Assembly: GCA_910589125.1 (NCBI GenBank) | Contig: CAJURX010000002.1 | Span: 156,980 to 220,979, forward strand | Direction: 5' to 3' | Source: an uncultured Eggerthellaceae bacterium | GTDB lineage: Bacteria > Actinomycetota > Coriobacteriia > Coriobacteriales > Eggerthellaceae | Length of the DNA stretch: 64,000 nt | Shown: positions 47,626 through 56,691 of the stretch, in pieces | How the letters are laid out: every line of letters starts with the position of its first letter | How positions within the stretch are numbered: position 1 is the first letter of the stretch | Notes under the pieces: generated by a model | Told to the model about the DNA's origin: nothing | Database searches by the model: none | The model's input: the letters and a program-made list of their open reading frames with translations, nothing else | Program-made: the position numbers and the translations under genes

Positions 47626-49575
47626 TCAGTACAGCTTGGCGCCTGCCGGGATGCGATCATCCACCATGAGGAGGTTCAAGCGCTCCTCTGGCTCTCCATC
47701 ATCACCGGGAACCTCATGGATGGCTGACAGGAGCATGCCGCACGAGGCCACGCCCATCATCTTGCGCGGAGGGAGGTTGGTGATGGCGATGAGCGTCTTG
47801 CCCACCAGCTCCTCCGGCTCATAGTAGGCATGGATGCCGGAGAGGATGGTGCGATCCTCGCCCGTTCCATCGTCCAGCGTGAACCGCAGGAGCTTCTTGC
47901 TCTTCGGCACGGCGATGCACTCCTTCACCTTCACCGCACGGAAATCCGACTTGCTGAAGGTGTCGAAATCGACCTCGTCCTCGAAGAGCGGTTCGATGAC
48001 CACATCAGAGAAGTTGATAGGACCCGTTGGCTGCGAAGCATCCGTGCCGGCATGCGTCACCGCAGATGCCTTCGCACCCGCAGGCGCTTCGTCGCGCATG
48101 TGGGGGAAGAGCAGCACATCGCGGATGGTGGGCGCGTCAGCGAGCAGCATGACCAAGCGATCGATCCCGATGCCCACACCACCCGCGGGTGGCATGCCAT
48201 ACTCCAGCGCGCGGATGTAGTCAGCATCGAAGCCCATGGCCTCGTCATCGCCCATGTCCTTCGCCTTGACCTGCGCCATGAAGCGCTCGGCCTGGTCGAT
48301 GGGATCATTGAGCTCCGTGAAGGCATTCGCGTACTCATGCCCACAGATGAACAGCTCGAAGCGCTGCGTGAGCTCTGGGTTGTCGGGATGCTTCTTCGCC
48401 AGCGGGCTGACCTCCAGCGGATGATCGATGACGAAGGTGGGCTGGATGAGCTTCTCCTCAGCGACCGCTTCGAATATCTCTGCGATCAGCTTGCCCTTGC
48501 CCCACGCTTCCTCTGCCTTGCCGCCTGCACGCTCCAGGATGGAGACGAGCTCTTCGCGCGTGCGATCGAAGGAGACATCCTCACCAGCACCTTCGCTCGC
48601 GAGCTGGATCATGGACGCCACGCGCCAATCCCCTGAAAGATCGATGCTCTGCCCCTGGTATTCCACCTGAAGGCTCCCGCATGCAGCCTGAGCCGCTGCC
48701 TGGATACAGCCTTGCGTGAGGCGGATCATGGAATCGAGGTCCCCGAACGCCTCATAGGCTTCCATGGTGGTGAACTCAGGGTTATGGTACGGATCCATCC
48801 CTTCGTTGCGGAAGATGCGCCCCATCTCGAACACCTTGGGGAACCCGCCCACGAGCAGGCGCTTCAAGGGCAGCTCGGTGGCGATGCGAAGATAGTAATC
48901 CCGATCGAGCGCATTGAAATGCGTGATGAAGGGCTTGGCGTTCGCGCCGCCGATGATGGGATTCAGGAAGGGCGTTTCCACCTCGAAGTATCCCTCATCC
49001 TCCATGAAGCGACGGATGGCGGACACTATCTTGAAGCGCTTCTGGAACGTCTCGCGAACCTCGGGGTTCATCACCAGGTCAACGTAGCGCTGCCGATAGC
49101 GCGTCTCCTTGTCGGTCAGCCCATGGAACTTCTCAGGGAGCGGGCGCAGGCTCTTCGACATGAGCTCGAAGGACGTGACCGCAACGGAGATCTGACCGCG
49201 GCGCGTGCGCATCATCGTGCCGCGAGCAGCGATCCAGTCGCCCACATCCAGGCCCTTGACCTCATCGAAGGCCGCCTCGCCCAGTGCATTGATGCGGCAG
49301 AAGAGCTGGATGGTGCCCGTATGATCCATGAGCTCGAGGAAGGCCACCTTGCCCTGAACGCGACGCGCCATCACGCGCCCAGCAAGAGCCACCTCATCGT
49401 CGGTGTCCTGTCCGTCCTCCAGATGGGCGTAGCGCTCATCCAGCTCAGCCACCGTATGCGAGCTGGTGAATGCATGCCCATACGGATCGCGTCCTACATC
49501 GATCAGCGCTTGACGCTTCGCGCGACGCACTTCGATGGGATCGTCTTCGATGATCTGCGATGTTTCTTCAGACAT
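47626..49575 (-). CDS. lysS: Lysyl-tRNA synthetase fused to C-terminal EMAP-II/Trbp111-type tRNA-binding domain
   Basis: 649 residues versus about 500 for a normal class II LysS. Residues 1-about 500 include the OB anticodon-binding domain (VALAGRVMARRVQGKVAFLEL), motif 2 (FRNEGMDPYHNPEFTTMEAY) and motif 3 (GIGIDRLVMLLAD). After a linker, about 535-649 form a second OB fold seen in MetRS C-termini: FDTFSKSDFRAVKVKECIAVPKSKKLL, GEDRTILSGI, and LPPRKMMGVASCGML. It charges tRNA-Lys; the added domain probably increases tRNA affinity. No frameshift or stop lies at the joint, so the fusion is genuine. Confidence 0.95.
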   Translation of the reverse strand: MSEETSQIIEDDPIEVRRAKRQALIDVGRDPYGHAFTSSHTVAELDERYAHLEDGQDTDDEVALAGRVMARRVQGKVAFLELMDHTGTIQLFCRINALGEAAFDEVKGLDVGDWIAARGTMMRTRRGQISVAVTSFELMSKSLRPLPEKFHGLTDKETRYRQRYVDLVMNPEVRETFQKRFKIVSAIRRFMEDEGYFEVETPFLNPIIGGANAKPFITHFNALDRDYYLRIATELPLKRLLVGGFPKVFEMGRIFRNEGMDPYHNPEFTTMEAYEAFGDLDSMIRLTQGCIQAAAQAACGSLQVEYQGQSIDLSGDWRVASMIQLASEGAGEDVSFDRTREELVSILERAGGKAEEAWGKGKLIAEIFEAVAEEKLIQPTFVIDHPLEVSPLAKKHPDNPELTQRFELFICGHEYANAFTELNDPIDQAERFMAQVKAKDMGDDEAMGFDADYIRALEYGMPPAGGVGIGIDRLVMLLADAPTIRDVLLFPHMRDEAPAGAKASAVTHAGTDASQPTGPINFSDVVIEPLFEDEVDFDTFSKSDFRAVKVKECIAVPKSKKLLRFTLDDGTGEDRTILSGIHAYYEPEELVGKTLIAITNLPPRKMMGVASCGMLLSAIHEVPGDDGEPEERLNLLMVDDRIPAGAKLY

Positions 49576-49731
49576 GCGCTTCTCTTTCTATGGGAAGTGA
49601 TCGACTAGCTCCGCAAGGCTTCCACGACGCTAAGGACCGCTACGCCCGTGAACCCCGTCGGCTTCGCCCGACGCAGAGCCCAAGGCAAGGAGGCGCGATC
49701 ATGCGTCACGGAAAGCTGCAACGCCGATCGG

Positions 49732-50202
49732 CTAATGCTCGATCTTGAGTATCTCGATCTCGGTCTCGCGACCCGTCGGTCCGGTGACCGTGAACGTGTC
49801 ACCCTTCTTGTGACCGAGGAGAGCTGCGCCTACGGGGGACTCGTTCGACACCTTGCCATTATGCGCGTCGCTCTCAGCGGCGCCCACGATGGAGAGCACA
49901 CGCTCTTTTCCACCCATCATGACCGTGACCGTAGCACCGATGTTCACCTTCGATGAGCGCTTGGGCGTGCTCACGACCGTTGCCTCGGACAGGATGCGCG
50001 TGATCTCAGCGATGCGCGCTTCCACCATCCCCTGCTCGTTCTTCGCATCATCATATTCGGAGTTCTCGGAGATATCGCCGAACTCGCGGGCGACCTTGAT
50101 GCGCTCGCCGATCTCCTCGCGCTTGTCGGTCTCCAGATAATGCAGCTCCTCCTCGAGCTTCTGGCGCCCCTCAGGAGTCAGGATGTAGTTGCCGTCTGCC
50201 AT
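49732..50202 (-). CDS. greA: Transcription elongation factor GreA
   Basis: 156 residues. The N-terminal coiled coil has the tip acidic residues in REFGDISENSEYDDAKNEQ, which stimulate RNA cleavage by stalled RNA polymerase; the C-terminal FKBP-like domain has VSNESPVGAALLGHKKGD. ATG at 50202 with AAGGA 7 nt upstream. Directly upstream of lysS, with a 156-bp gap that contains a 6-bp hairpin (CGTCGG/CCGACG, 49657-49674). Confidence 0.97.
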   Translation of the reverse strand: MADGNYILTPEGRQKLEEELHYLETDKREEIGERIKVAREFGDISENSEYDDAKNEQGMVEARIAEITRILSEATVVSTPKRSSKVNIGATVTVMMGGKERVLSIVGAAESDAHNGKVSNESPVGAALLGHKKGDTFTVTGPTGRETEIEILKIEH

Positions 50203-50225
50203 GTTCCATTCCTTCCCAACGTTGA

Positions 50226-50253
50226 AGCACGCTTGGCGCAATGCAAGCGTGCT
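50226..50253 (-). terminator. Hairpin after tatA
   Basis: AGCACGCTTG (50226-50235) and CAAGCGTGCT (50244-50253) form a perfect 10-bp stem with an 8-nt loop, between the tatA stop and the greA start. The T-tract is poor. Confidence 0.6.
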
Positions 50254-50303
50254 CTGCTTCACATATGTATATGCGGGTGGCCCAAGGGCCGGTCTGAGCT
50301 GAG

Positions 50304-50594
50304 CTACTCAGCTTTCTTGACCACGACCTTCTTGACCTTCTTCTTGGGCGTCTCTTCCTTGGAGCTGGACCCAGCGGGGACCTCTTCCACGACCTCTTCG
50401 ATGACCTCAACGTCCTCGTCGGAGTCGGTGGCGTCCTCGGCCTCCTTCTTGCCAGCACCCATGCCGTCGCGCAGGCCCTTCACGGTCTTGCCCAGCGCGC
50501 TGCCAAGCTTCGGAAGATTCTTCGGCCCGAAGATGAGGAGCACCACGACCAGGATGATCAAAAGCTCGGGAACGCCCATTCCGAGGAACTTCAT
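50304..50594 (-). CDS. tatA: Twin-arginine translocase subunit TatA
   Basis: 96 residues. Short N-terminal membrane helix (PELLIILVVVLLIFGPKNLPKLG) with the FGPKNLP hinge, amphipathic helix, then an acidic stretch and a Lys-rich tail. TatA forms the pore for folded, often cofactor-containing proteins. ATG 50594 is preferred because GGAGG lies 5 nt upstream. No tatC in the window. A minus-strand TTCACA-N17-TTAATC is a candidate promoter. Confidence 0.92.
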   Translation of the reverse strand: MKFLGMGVPELLIILVVVLLIFGPKNLPKLGSALGKTVKGLRDGMGAGKKEAEDATDSDEDVEVIEEVVEEVPAGSSSKEETPKKKVKKVVVKKAE

Positions 50595-51018
50595 GAATGC
50601 CTCCAAATGCCTTGGTTTTTAGTGCGAAAAAGATTAACACAAACGCTTCCACCCTGTGAATAGAGAGCTGGATGGGCTCACGGAATCGACGGAGGGGCCG
50701 CCTCACGTGCCATGGCATCGAGCCAGATATGGCGAAAGCGAAGCAGAGCCGATGCGAGCCTGCTTGAGAAAGGGCGCAGAAGCTGCGCGAAAACGTGACG
50801 AAAAAATGCAGGGAGAGTGCGAGATGCATCCGAGAGCGCGTACAGAGGATGCAGGATCCGAGCAGGTTGAGCAGCATGCGCGCACGGACGGATGAAGGGA
50901 TGCGACCGGAACGACATCGAATGATGCACGCTCCCCTGTCAAGGTTCTGTCAGATCCCTGTCAGATGGGAGCATCACACTCGTTGGCACGAAGCGACGAG
51001 GAGGTGTCGAACGACCCG
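50595..51018. other. Divergent regulatory region between tatA and Tad operon
   Basis: 424 bp with no convincing gene. It holds the tatA promoter (left) and the Tad operon control region, including the CTGTCA array (50936-50963). A 79-codon plus frame (50656-50895) has no motif or ribosome site. Confidence 0.6.
50936..50963 (+). promoter_or_regulatory. Pho-box-like triple CTGTCA repeat upstream of Tad operon
   Basis: CTGTCA occurs at 50936, 50947 and 50958, exactly 11 bp apart. This spacing and sequence are those of the PhoB/PhoP box, CTGTCAT-N4-CTGTCA. It ends 55 bp before the first Tad gene. Direct control by a PhoB-type regulator is inference. Confidence 0.65.
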
Positions 51019-51717
51019 ATGGCAAGGACGAGGAACAAGGATCTCATCGCCGGATGCATCTGCGGCGCCCTCTGCGCCCTATGTGTCGGGGTCCATGCTG
51101 CCACCATGCAAGGCGAGGCGAAGGCCGCTGAAGCGGAGATGCTCGCTCGATACGGAGGCGACCAAGTGCAGGTCTGCGTAGCCCGTCATGACATCGCGGC
51201 GGGTCAGACCATCTCAGAGAGCGATACGGAGGAGCGCACCTGGGTGGCATCGCTCCTGCCAGCAGATGCCATCATGGATAAGAAGGAAGCGATCGGCAGG
51301 CAGGTGGGTTCCACCATCTTGGCGGGCGAGGTCATATCCTCTGCCCGATTCGGCTTCGACACCTCCAGCATCGACGTCCCTGCGGGCATGCATGCTGTGA
51401 GCGTTCCCGCACGCGAGGTCCATGCGGTCGGTGGCGCCCTGAGCCCCGGCGCGCTCGTAGATGTGTACGCCATAGGACCGAGCGCCACGGCTCGCATAGC
51501 CTCCTCCGCGTTGGTGCTGGCCACGAGCGCATCCCAAGACCGCGCGAACACGAGGTCAGACGCATGGGTGACGCTCGCCATCGAGCCATCCCACGTGCAA
51601 GAGGTCGTCCAAGCTGCAGAGGCGCAAACGCTCTACTTCGCTCTCCCCTCCGAGGACGATGCACCAGCGAAGCCCTCTGACATGACCGTCGCATCTGCAA
51701 GGGAAGGTGAGATGTGA
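51019..51717 (+). CDS. RcpC/CpaB-like SAF-domain protein of the Tad pilus
   Basis: 232 residues from ATG 51019. An N-terminal membrane segment (ADLIAGCICGALCALCVGVHA region) precedes the SAF domain (VCVARHDIAAGQTISESDTEER) and the second domain with MHAVSVPAREVHAVGG, LSPGALVDVYA. In Gram-negatives CpaB sits with the outer-membrane secretin; none is present or needed in a monoderm. Ribosome site GGAGG lies 15 nt upstream, rather far. First gene of the operon, overlapping tadZ by 1 nt. Confidence 0.85.
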   Translation: MARTRNKDLIAGCICGALCALCVGVHAATMQGEAKAAEAEMLARYGGDQVQVCVARHDIAAGQTISESDTEERTWVASLLPADAIMDKKEAIGRQVGSTILAGEVISSARFGFDTSSIDVPAGMHAVSVPAREVHAVGGALSPGALVDVYAIGPSATARIASSALVLATSASQDRANTRSDAWVTLAIEPSHVQEVVQAAEAQTLYFALPSEDDAPAKPSDMTVASAREGEM

Positions 51718-53174
51718 TGGGCGATATCGCACTCTGCGCCGATGCTGCTTGCCTGGCGCATCCCGAGATCATGGGGTCGGACGACCTGACCCTTGAAGGC
51801 CTCGATTGGCTCAGGCTATTCGCGCATGGATCAGACATCCGCGCAGCCATCGCATCGGGCGCGGATATCGATGAAGCCTGGATCGTCTCGACCGAGGATG
51901 TCACGTCCATCAATCTTGCTGCTGCTCTGCGGAAAGATGGATTCACAGGCACCATCGCCATGGTGATGGCTGAGGCGAGCGGATCCGCCCTATCCCGAGC
52001 AAGCGCTGCTGGCGTAGATGAGACGCTCGCCCCGGAGCGCTTCATCAGAAGGCTCGCGACCGAGACCGCACGGCGACGGCACGCCACACGCTCAGCAGCT
52101 CCCTGTGCACCTGCACGCTCCCCCATGCGCATGCACGAGCACGCTCCAAGCGACGTCGAGGGCACAGGGGCCCACGCGAGCGACCTTGCCCTGCGGAAGC
52201 CCTCAGCCACGCTGAGCGGGAATCCCCGACGAGCTGCAGAGCGCCCTCATGGTGCAGAAAGCACGCCCCAAGCGTGCGGACCCGGACAGGTCATAGCCAT
52301 CATGAGCGGGAGCGGCGGCGTGGGCAAGAGCACGATCGCAGTCGCCCTTGCCTCGCACATAGTCCACGGGGACCGCACGGTGCTCATCCTGGATGGGGAT
52401 CTCCAGTTCGGCTGCATCCACAGGATGCTCGGAGTGGATGACCCCACCACCTTCGATGAGCTTGCCGATCGCACAGATGCGATCGCCTCCCTTGCAGCCA
52501 GCGCTGTGAAGGGAACGCCCTCCCTCGTAGCGGCTCCTGCACATCTGGAGCAAGCCGAAGCGCTCGCGGGAAGCGTTGCCGCCCTCGCCGCTGCCGCAAC
52601 AGAGGCATTCGATGTCGTCATCGTGGACACAGGCACCAGCTGGAGCGACATGCACGCCGCGCTCATGGAGCTGGCAACCTGCACGCTCTTCGTCATGGAC
52701 CAGAGGATCGAGAGCATCCGCACCTGCCATCACGCGCTCAAGCTCTGCCAGAGGATAGGGCAAGCGCAAAGCGGATTCTCGTTCATCTTGAATCGATGCT
52801 CAAAGGATGCCCTCTATTCATCAGAGGAGGTGTCCTGCGCGATGGATGGCACGCGCATCCACGAGATCCGCGAGGGTGGGCTGGAGATCGAAGAGCTCTG
52901 CGGAGGTGGAGCGGCGGCATCCCTTGCAACGTCTGGCTCGCCCTTCGCGAAGAGCATCGAGACCTTCATGCTCCACGCTATGCCGAGCCTGGTCGAAGGC
53001 ACCTTCGCGAAGCGAACGGAGAAGGCGCCCTCGGCGCCCTTGTTTCGCTTCCTCGGCAAGCGCGGAAGCAGACGACGGAGGAGGTCGCGCAAAGACGATG
53101 AGATCATCATCAGAACAGGTCTCCCAAGCCCAGACCTCGCCGGGGCGCAGTGTGCCTGGGAGGGCATCCGATGA
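51717..53174 (+). CDS. TadZ/CpaE-like ParA-type ATPase
   Basis: 485 residues. N-terminal receiver-like domain (1-about 125), a proline-rich linker, then the MinD/ParA domain with the deviant Walker A SGSGGVGKST (about 205) and Walker B DVVIVDTG. It places the Tad machine at a cell pole. The last 60 residues are strongly basic (GSRRRRRSRKDDE). ATG 51717 follows GGAAGG by 9 nt; an in-frame GTG 3 nt up is possible. Confidence 0.88.
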   Translation: MGDIALCADAACLAHPEIMGSDDLTLEGLDWLRLFAHGSDIRAAIASGADIDEAWIVSTEDVTSINLAAALRKDGFTGTIAMVMAEASGSALSRASAAGVDETLAPERFIRRLATETARRRHATRSAAPCAPARSPMRMHEHAPSDVEGTGAHASDLALRKPSATLSGNPRRAAERPHGAESTPQACGPGQVIAIMSGSGGVGKSTIAVALASHIVHGDRTVLILDGDLQFGCIHRMLGVDDPTTFDELADRTDAIASLAASAVKGTPSLVAAPAHLEQAEALAGSVAALAAAATEAFDVVIVDTGTSWSDMHAALMELATCTLFVMDQRIESIRTCHHALKLCQRIGQAQSGFSFILNRCSKDALYSSEEVSCAMDGTRIHEIREGGLEIEELCGGGAAASLATSGSPFAKSIETFMLHAMPSLVEGTFAKRTEKAPSAPLFRFLGKRGSRRRRRSRKDDEIIIRTGLPSPDLAGAQCAWEGIR

Positions 53175-54514
53175 GCCTCGCAGCACGCGTAGAAGCCGCG
53201 AATCGGCCTGCAGGGTGCGAGGGGAACCCATCCAGACCTGGACTCTCGATCGCCGATCTGCGCACGGACATCGGAAGCCTCGTATCGCTCGATGCCATCG
53301 CAGGGATGCTGGAGAGCCAGCCTCGCACAGCGCGCAACGAGCTGCGCATCGCCTGTCGGAAAGCGCTCACGTCCGCGCGGTGGGACCCGCTCACAGAAGA
53401 GGAGAAGCAGCATCTCACCGAACAGCTGATCGACACGGTGTTCGGCATGGGGCCCATCGAAGCGCTCATCGCAGACGAGAGCGTGACGGAGGTCATGATC
53501 AACGGCGCACGAGAGGTGTTCTTCGAGCGCAACGGCCTCATCACGCGAAGCGATGTGGCATTCGAGAGCGACGAGCAGGTGCGCGTCTTGATCGACCGCG
53601 TGATCGGACCCCTTGGGCGACGGATAGACGAATCATCCCCAATGGTGAACGCACGCCTTCCGCAAGGGCATCGCGTGAACGCCGTGATCCCGCCCATCAC
53701 GCCCGATGGACCACACCTCACGATCCGCGCATTCGGGAAAAGGTCGCTCAGCCTCGGGGAGATGGTCGTCGCAGGGTCCCTCAGCACGAGCCTCGCGTGC
53801 TTCCTCTCTTGGCTCGTGCGCCTGAAGAAGAACGTCGTGGTCTCCGGTGGCACCGGCAGCGGCAAGACGACCATGCTGAACGCGCTCTCGCATCAGATCG
53901 GACCAGCCGAGCGCGTCATCACGATAGAGGACTCAGCTGAGCTGAAACTCTCACCGCATGCGCATGTCGTGCGCATGGAAGCCCGTCCCCGGAACGCAGA
54001 GGGCACGGGCGAGGTGACGATCCGCGATCTGGTGATGAACGCATTGCGCATGCGCCCTGACCGCATCATCGTCGGAGAATGCCGAGGGGGCGAGGCGTGG
54101 GACATGCTGCAAGCCATGAGCACGGGTCACGACGGCTCCCTCACCACCCTGCACGCCAATGCTCCCCAGGACGTGATAGACCGCATGGTGACCATGGTCC
54201 GCTATGCAGCAGACCTCCCCATCGATGCCATCGAAGCGCAGATAGGAAGCGCGTTCGACTGCATCGTGCACGTCACGCGCGACCGCAAGGGGCACAGATA
54301 CCTATCAGAGATCGCGGATGTGTCATTCGACCACAACACCCGCAGATGCGTCGTGACGACGACATTCGCTCGACGCACATTCCAGGACGAGGGGTCCTGG
54401 CTGGAAGCGCCACGCATCTTGAAGGAGCTGGAGCAGCTCGCAGAGCAAGACGAGGATCTAGCACGGGAGGTGAGATCATGGGAACGGTCACGATCATCGG
54501 GACATGCGCAGTGA
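53171..54514 (+). CDS. TadA/CpaF secretion ATPase
   Basis: 447 residues. Type II/IV secretion ATPase: N-terminal helices, LIDTVFGMGPIEALIADESVTEVMING, Walker A GGTGSGKTT (about 232), Asp box TIEDSAELKL, Walker B MRPDRIIVGECRGGE and the His box GSLTTLHANAP. Powers pilus assembly. It overlaps tadZ by 4 nt (ATGA) and tadB by 37 nt. Confidence 0.95.
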   Translation: MSLAARVEAANRPAGCEGNPSRPGLSIADLRTDIGSLVSLDAIAGMLESQPRTARNELRIACRKALTSARWDPLTEEEKQHLTEQLIDTVFGMGPIEALIADESVTEVMINGAREVFFERNGLITRSDVAFESDEQVRVLIDRVIGPLGRRIDESSPMVNARLPQGHRVNAVIPPITPDGPHLTIRAFGKRSLSLGEMVVAGSLSTSLACFLSWLVRLKKNVVVSGGTGSGKTTMLNALSHQIGPAERVITIEDSAELKLSPHAHVVRMEARPRNAEGTGEVTIRDLVMNALRMRPDRIIVGECRGGEAWDMLQAMSTGHDGSLTTLHANAPQDVIDRMVTMVRYAADLPIDAIEAQIGSAFDCIVHVTRDRKGHRYLSEIADVSFDHNTRRCVVTTTFARRTFQDEGSWLEAPRILKELEQLAEQDEDLAREVRSWERSRSSGHAQ

Positions 54515-55443
54515 CCTTCGCTGCTGCAAGCGGGACCATCCTCGGGCGCTGGGCGGCGATGCGTGCGCATCGGATGCACATGCGAAGAGCCGCTGGGCTG
54601 AAGCTCGATCCCAGCGACCGGTTCGCCATCAGGGCGAAGTCCTTAGGACATCCATGCAAGCCCCTGGCGCGGGCCCTCCTCCAGATTCCTAAGATGCAGC
54701 AGCTATCGAAGGGCATCTCGCCCTTCTTGGAGGCAGAATGGAAGCTGGGCACCGAAGCGTTCCTGAGCGCCCTCATCAGCTTCTCGCTCATCACAGGCAT
54801 CGCAGCATGCGCCCTGACCGCCTCTCCGGCCTTCGCTCTGGCAGCAATGGGCATCTGCATGGTGGGCACGTGGCTCTACATCCGACATCGGGTCGAAGAG
54901 GACCAGCAGCGCATGCGAAGCAACATACCGAATGCGCTCCGCTCTCTGACCGACAGCTTCCGATCGGGGCATTCGCTGGTGCAGACCATGCAGCAGGCAT
55001 CGGTCGATGCACCTGGAAGGCTCGGCGAGATGTTCGGCACCGTCGCCCATAGCTTAGAGCTCGGACGGACCACGTCCGAATCGCTCGCCGGGCTGCAAGG
55101 CGAGGGCAGTGCTCCCGAGCTTGCGTTCGTGGCAGTAGCGCTCGATGTACAGCATCAAAGCGGCGGCAGCATCGCACCTGTGATGGAGTCAGCGCGTGAG
55201 GTCGTCGAAGGAGAGCTCGAGCTCCTTCAGACCCTGCATGTGCAGACAGCGCAAGCGAAGCTATCTGCAAGCATCGTGACGATCATGCCCTTCGTGCTGA
55301 TCGCGTTCTTCTCGCTGGCAAGCCCAGGATTCCTCTCTCCCTTCTTGGAGAGCCCACTCGGCATCTGCCTGCTCGCGATCGCGCTCTGCATGCAGGGAGC
55401 AGGCGTGTTGGCAGTCAGGCGCATCTGCAAGGTGGACCGATGA
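54478..55443 (+). CDS. TadB-like inner-membrane platform protein
   Basis: 321 residues. Type II secretion F domain at about 150-280 (IPNALRSLTDSFRSGHSLVQTMQQ, then ELELLQTLHVQTAQAKLSA), flanked by two N-terminal and two C-terminal hydrophobic segments (VTIMPFVLIAFFSLASPGFL). GGGAGG precedes the ATG, which lies inside the tadA reading frame (37-nt overlap). Confidence 0.9.
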   Translation: MGTVTIIGTCAVTFAAASGTILGRWAAMRAHRMHMRRAAGLKLDPSDRFAIRAKSLGHPCKPLARALLQIPKMQQLSKGISPFLEAEWKLGTEAFLSALISFSLITGIAACALTASPAFALAAMGICMVGTWLYIRHRVEEDQQRMRSNIPNALRSLTDSFRSGHSLVQTMQQASVDAPGRLGEMFGTVAHSLELGRTTSESLAGLQGEGSAPELAFVAVALDVQHQSGGSIAPVMESAREVVEGELELLQTLHVQTAQAKLSASIVTIMPFVLIAFFSLASPGFLSPFLESPLGICLLAIALCMQGAGVLAVRRICKVDR

Positions 55444-56369
55444 TCACGGGAGCAGCTGCGATGCTGCCATGGATAGGCGCCGCATTCGCCGGATGCGGAG
55501 GATTCTTCGGGTGGAAGGCTTGGAAGCAGCACGCGCGCAGGGAGCGCATGCGACGGAGCGTCGCCCAGCGCAGTGGTTCGGACGCTGCCGATCAAGCGAG
55601 TCAGGACGCGCTCCTAGGGCGCCTGATGCAGCTCGAACAGCGCCTTGAGCAAGGACAGGCGAGGGTGCTCTGCCCCATGTGGGCTGCTCATGCTCCTTCC
55701 TTCGCCGAGATGAGCGCTCGTGCCGGGCTTGCGAACGACGTATCCCCAGCTGCATTCTGCGAGATGCGATTCCGCCTTGCGCTCCTCGCAGCGATAGCCG
55801 GATGCGCGATCGGATGCACATTCTCCGTCGAGCTCGCTCTCCTCCTTGGCGCGACGGGTGTCATCCTCGGCTGGCGAGCACCTCGGGCCTCGATAGCGCG
55901 AAGGCAGCATGAGCGGACGCAAGCGATGGAGGAGCACCTGCCCGAGATGCTCGATGTGATGACCCTCGGGATGAGGAGCGGACTCTCGTTCGATGCAGCG
56001 CTTCGCCTCTACTGCGCGCATTTCTCCTCCGAGCTCTCACTCAAGCTCAGGCGCGCACAGGGTACCTGGGAGACGGGGCTTGCGCATCGCACGGAAGCGC
56101 TTCGAGAGCTCGCCCGAAGCTATGGCTCCCCCGCGCTCTCGCGCGTAGTGGAGACGTGGGTCCGGTCCCTGCGCTTCGGCACATCCATGATCGACGCCCT
56201 TGAGGCAGAGAGCGCCCAAGCGCGTGCAGCGTACAAGGCGAAACGGGAGGAGCGCATCGCCAAAGCGCCCGTGAAGATGATGATCCCCACAGGCGCCTTG
56301 ATATTGCCAGCGATGCTCCTGCTCGTCTTGGGGCCCGTGTTGCTGGAGCTCATGAATGGAGGGATCTAG
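55440..56369 (+). CDS. TadC-like inner-membrane platform protein
   Basis: 309 residues. The F domain (HLPEMLDVMTLGMRSGLSFDAALRLY, and LRFGTSMIDALEAESAQARAAYKAKREERI in two parts) is followed by KAPVKMMIPTGALILPAMLLLVLGP, the TadC end signature. A 95-residue N-terminal region is charged and poorly conserved. It overlaps tadB by 4 nt. Confidence 0.92.
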   Translation: MITGAAAMLPWIGAAFAGCGGFFGWKAWKQHARRERMRRSVAQRSGSDAADQASQDALLGRLMQLEQRLEQGQARVLCPMWAAHAPSFAEMSARAGLANDVSPAAFCEMRFRLALLAAIAGCAIGCTFSVELALLLGATGVILGWRAPRASIARRQHERTQAMEEHLPEMLDVMTLGMRSGLSFDAALRLYCAHFSSELSLKLRRAQGTWETGLAHRTEALRELARSYGSPALSRVVETWVRSLRFGTSMIDALEAESAQARAAYKAKREERIAKAPVKMMIPTGALILPAMLLLVLGPVLLELMNGGI

Positions 56370-56430
56370 ATGGAAGGGTTCGGTGAGATGACCCGCACAG
56401 GTCAAGCTCTGGATAGAGAGGATGATGCAC

Positions 56431-56691
56431 ATGGGATGGGAACGAGCGCAGATGGTCTGCTCACGAGGGTGCGCACGAGCGAAAGGCGTCGCCGATCGCA
56501 TCAGGTCCGCGTCGCAAACGGCATGCGCACGGATGCGAGCGAAGCTCTCAGAAGAGAGAGGTCAAGGCACCACCGAATATGCGATCTTGGTCGGCGTGCT
56601 TGTGGTCATTGCGATTATCGCGATCACTGTCTTCAGGCCCAAGCTCGAAGAGCTGTGGAACGCGATATCGGACGGCATGAACAGCTTATAG
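56431..56691 (+). CDS. Flp-type type IVb prepilin
   Basis: 86 residues. The prepilin motif is RGQGTTEYAILVGVLVVIAI: cleavage is expected in the GQG part, followed by the Glu-Tyr pair and the hydrophobic pilin helix. The leader (about 43 residues) is unusually long and basic, against about 15-20 in typical Flp. Three starts are possible (56422, 56425, 56431); 56431 is best spaced from AGAGAGG. The gene begins 61 nt after tadC. Main pilus subunit. Confidence 0.85.
   Translation: MGWERAQMVCSRGCARAKGVADRIRSASQTACARMRAKLSEERGQGTTEYAILVGVLVVIAIIAITVFRPKLEELWNAISDGMNSL

Noticed and set aside
49657..49674. Hairpin CGTCGG/CCGACG after greA as another copy of the palindromic repeat
   Set aside because: Only the short stem agrees with the element; the terminal arms are missing.
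50656..50895. 79-codon plus frame between tatA and the Tad operon
   Set aside because: No ribosome site, no motif, and it overlaps the likely regulatory region.
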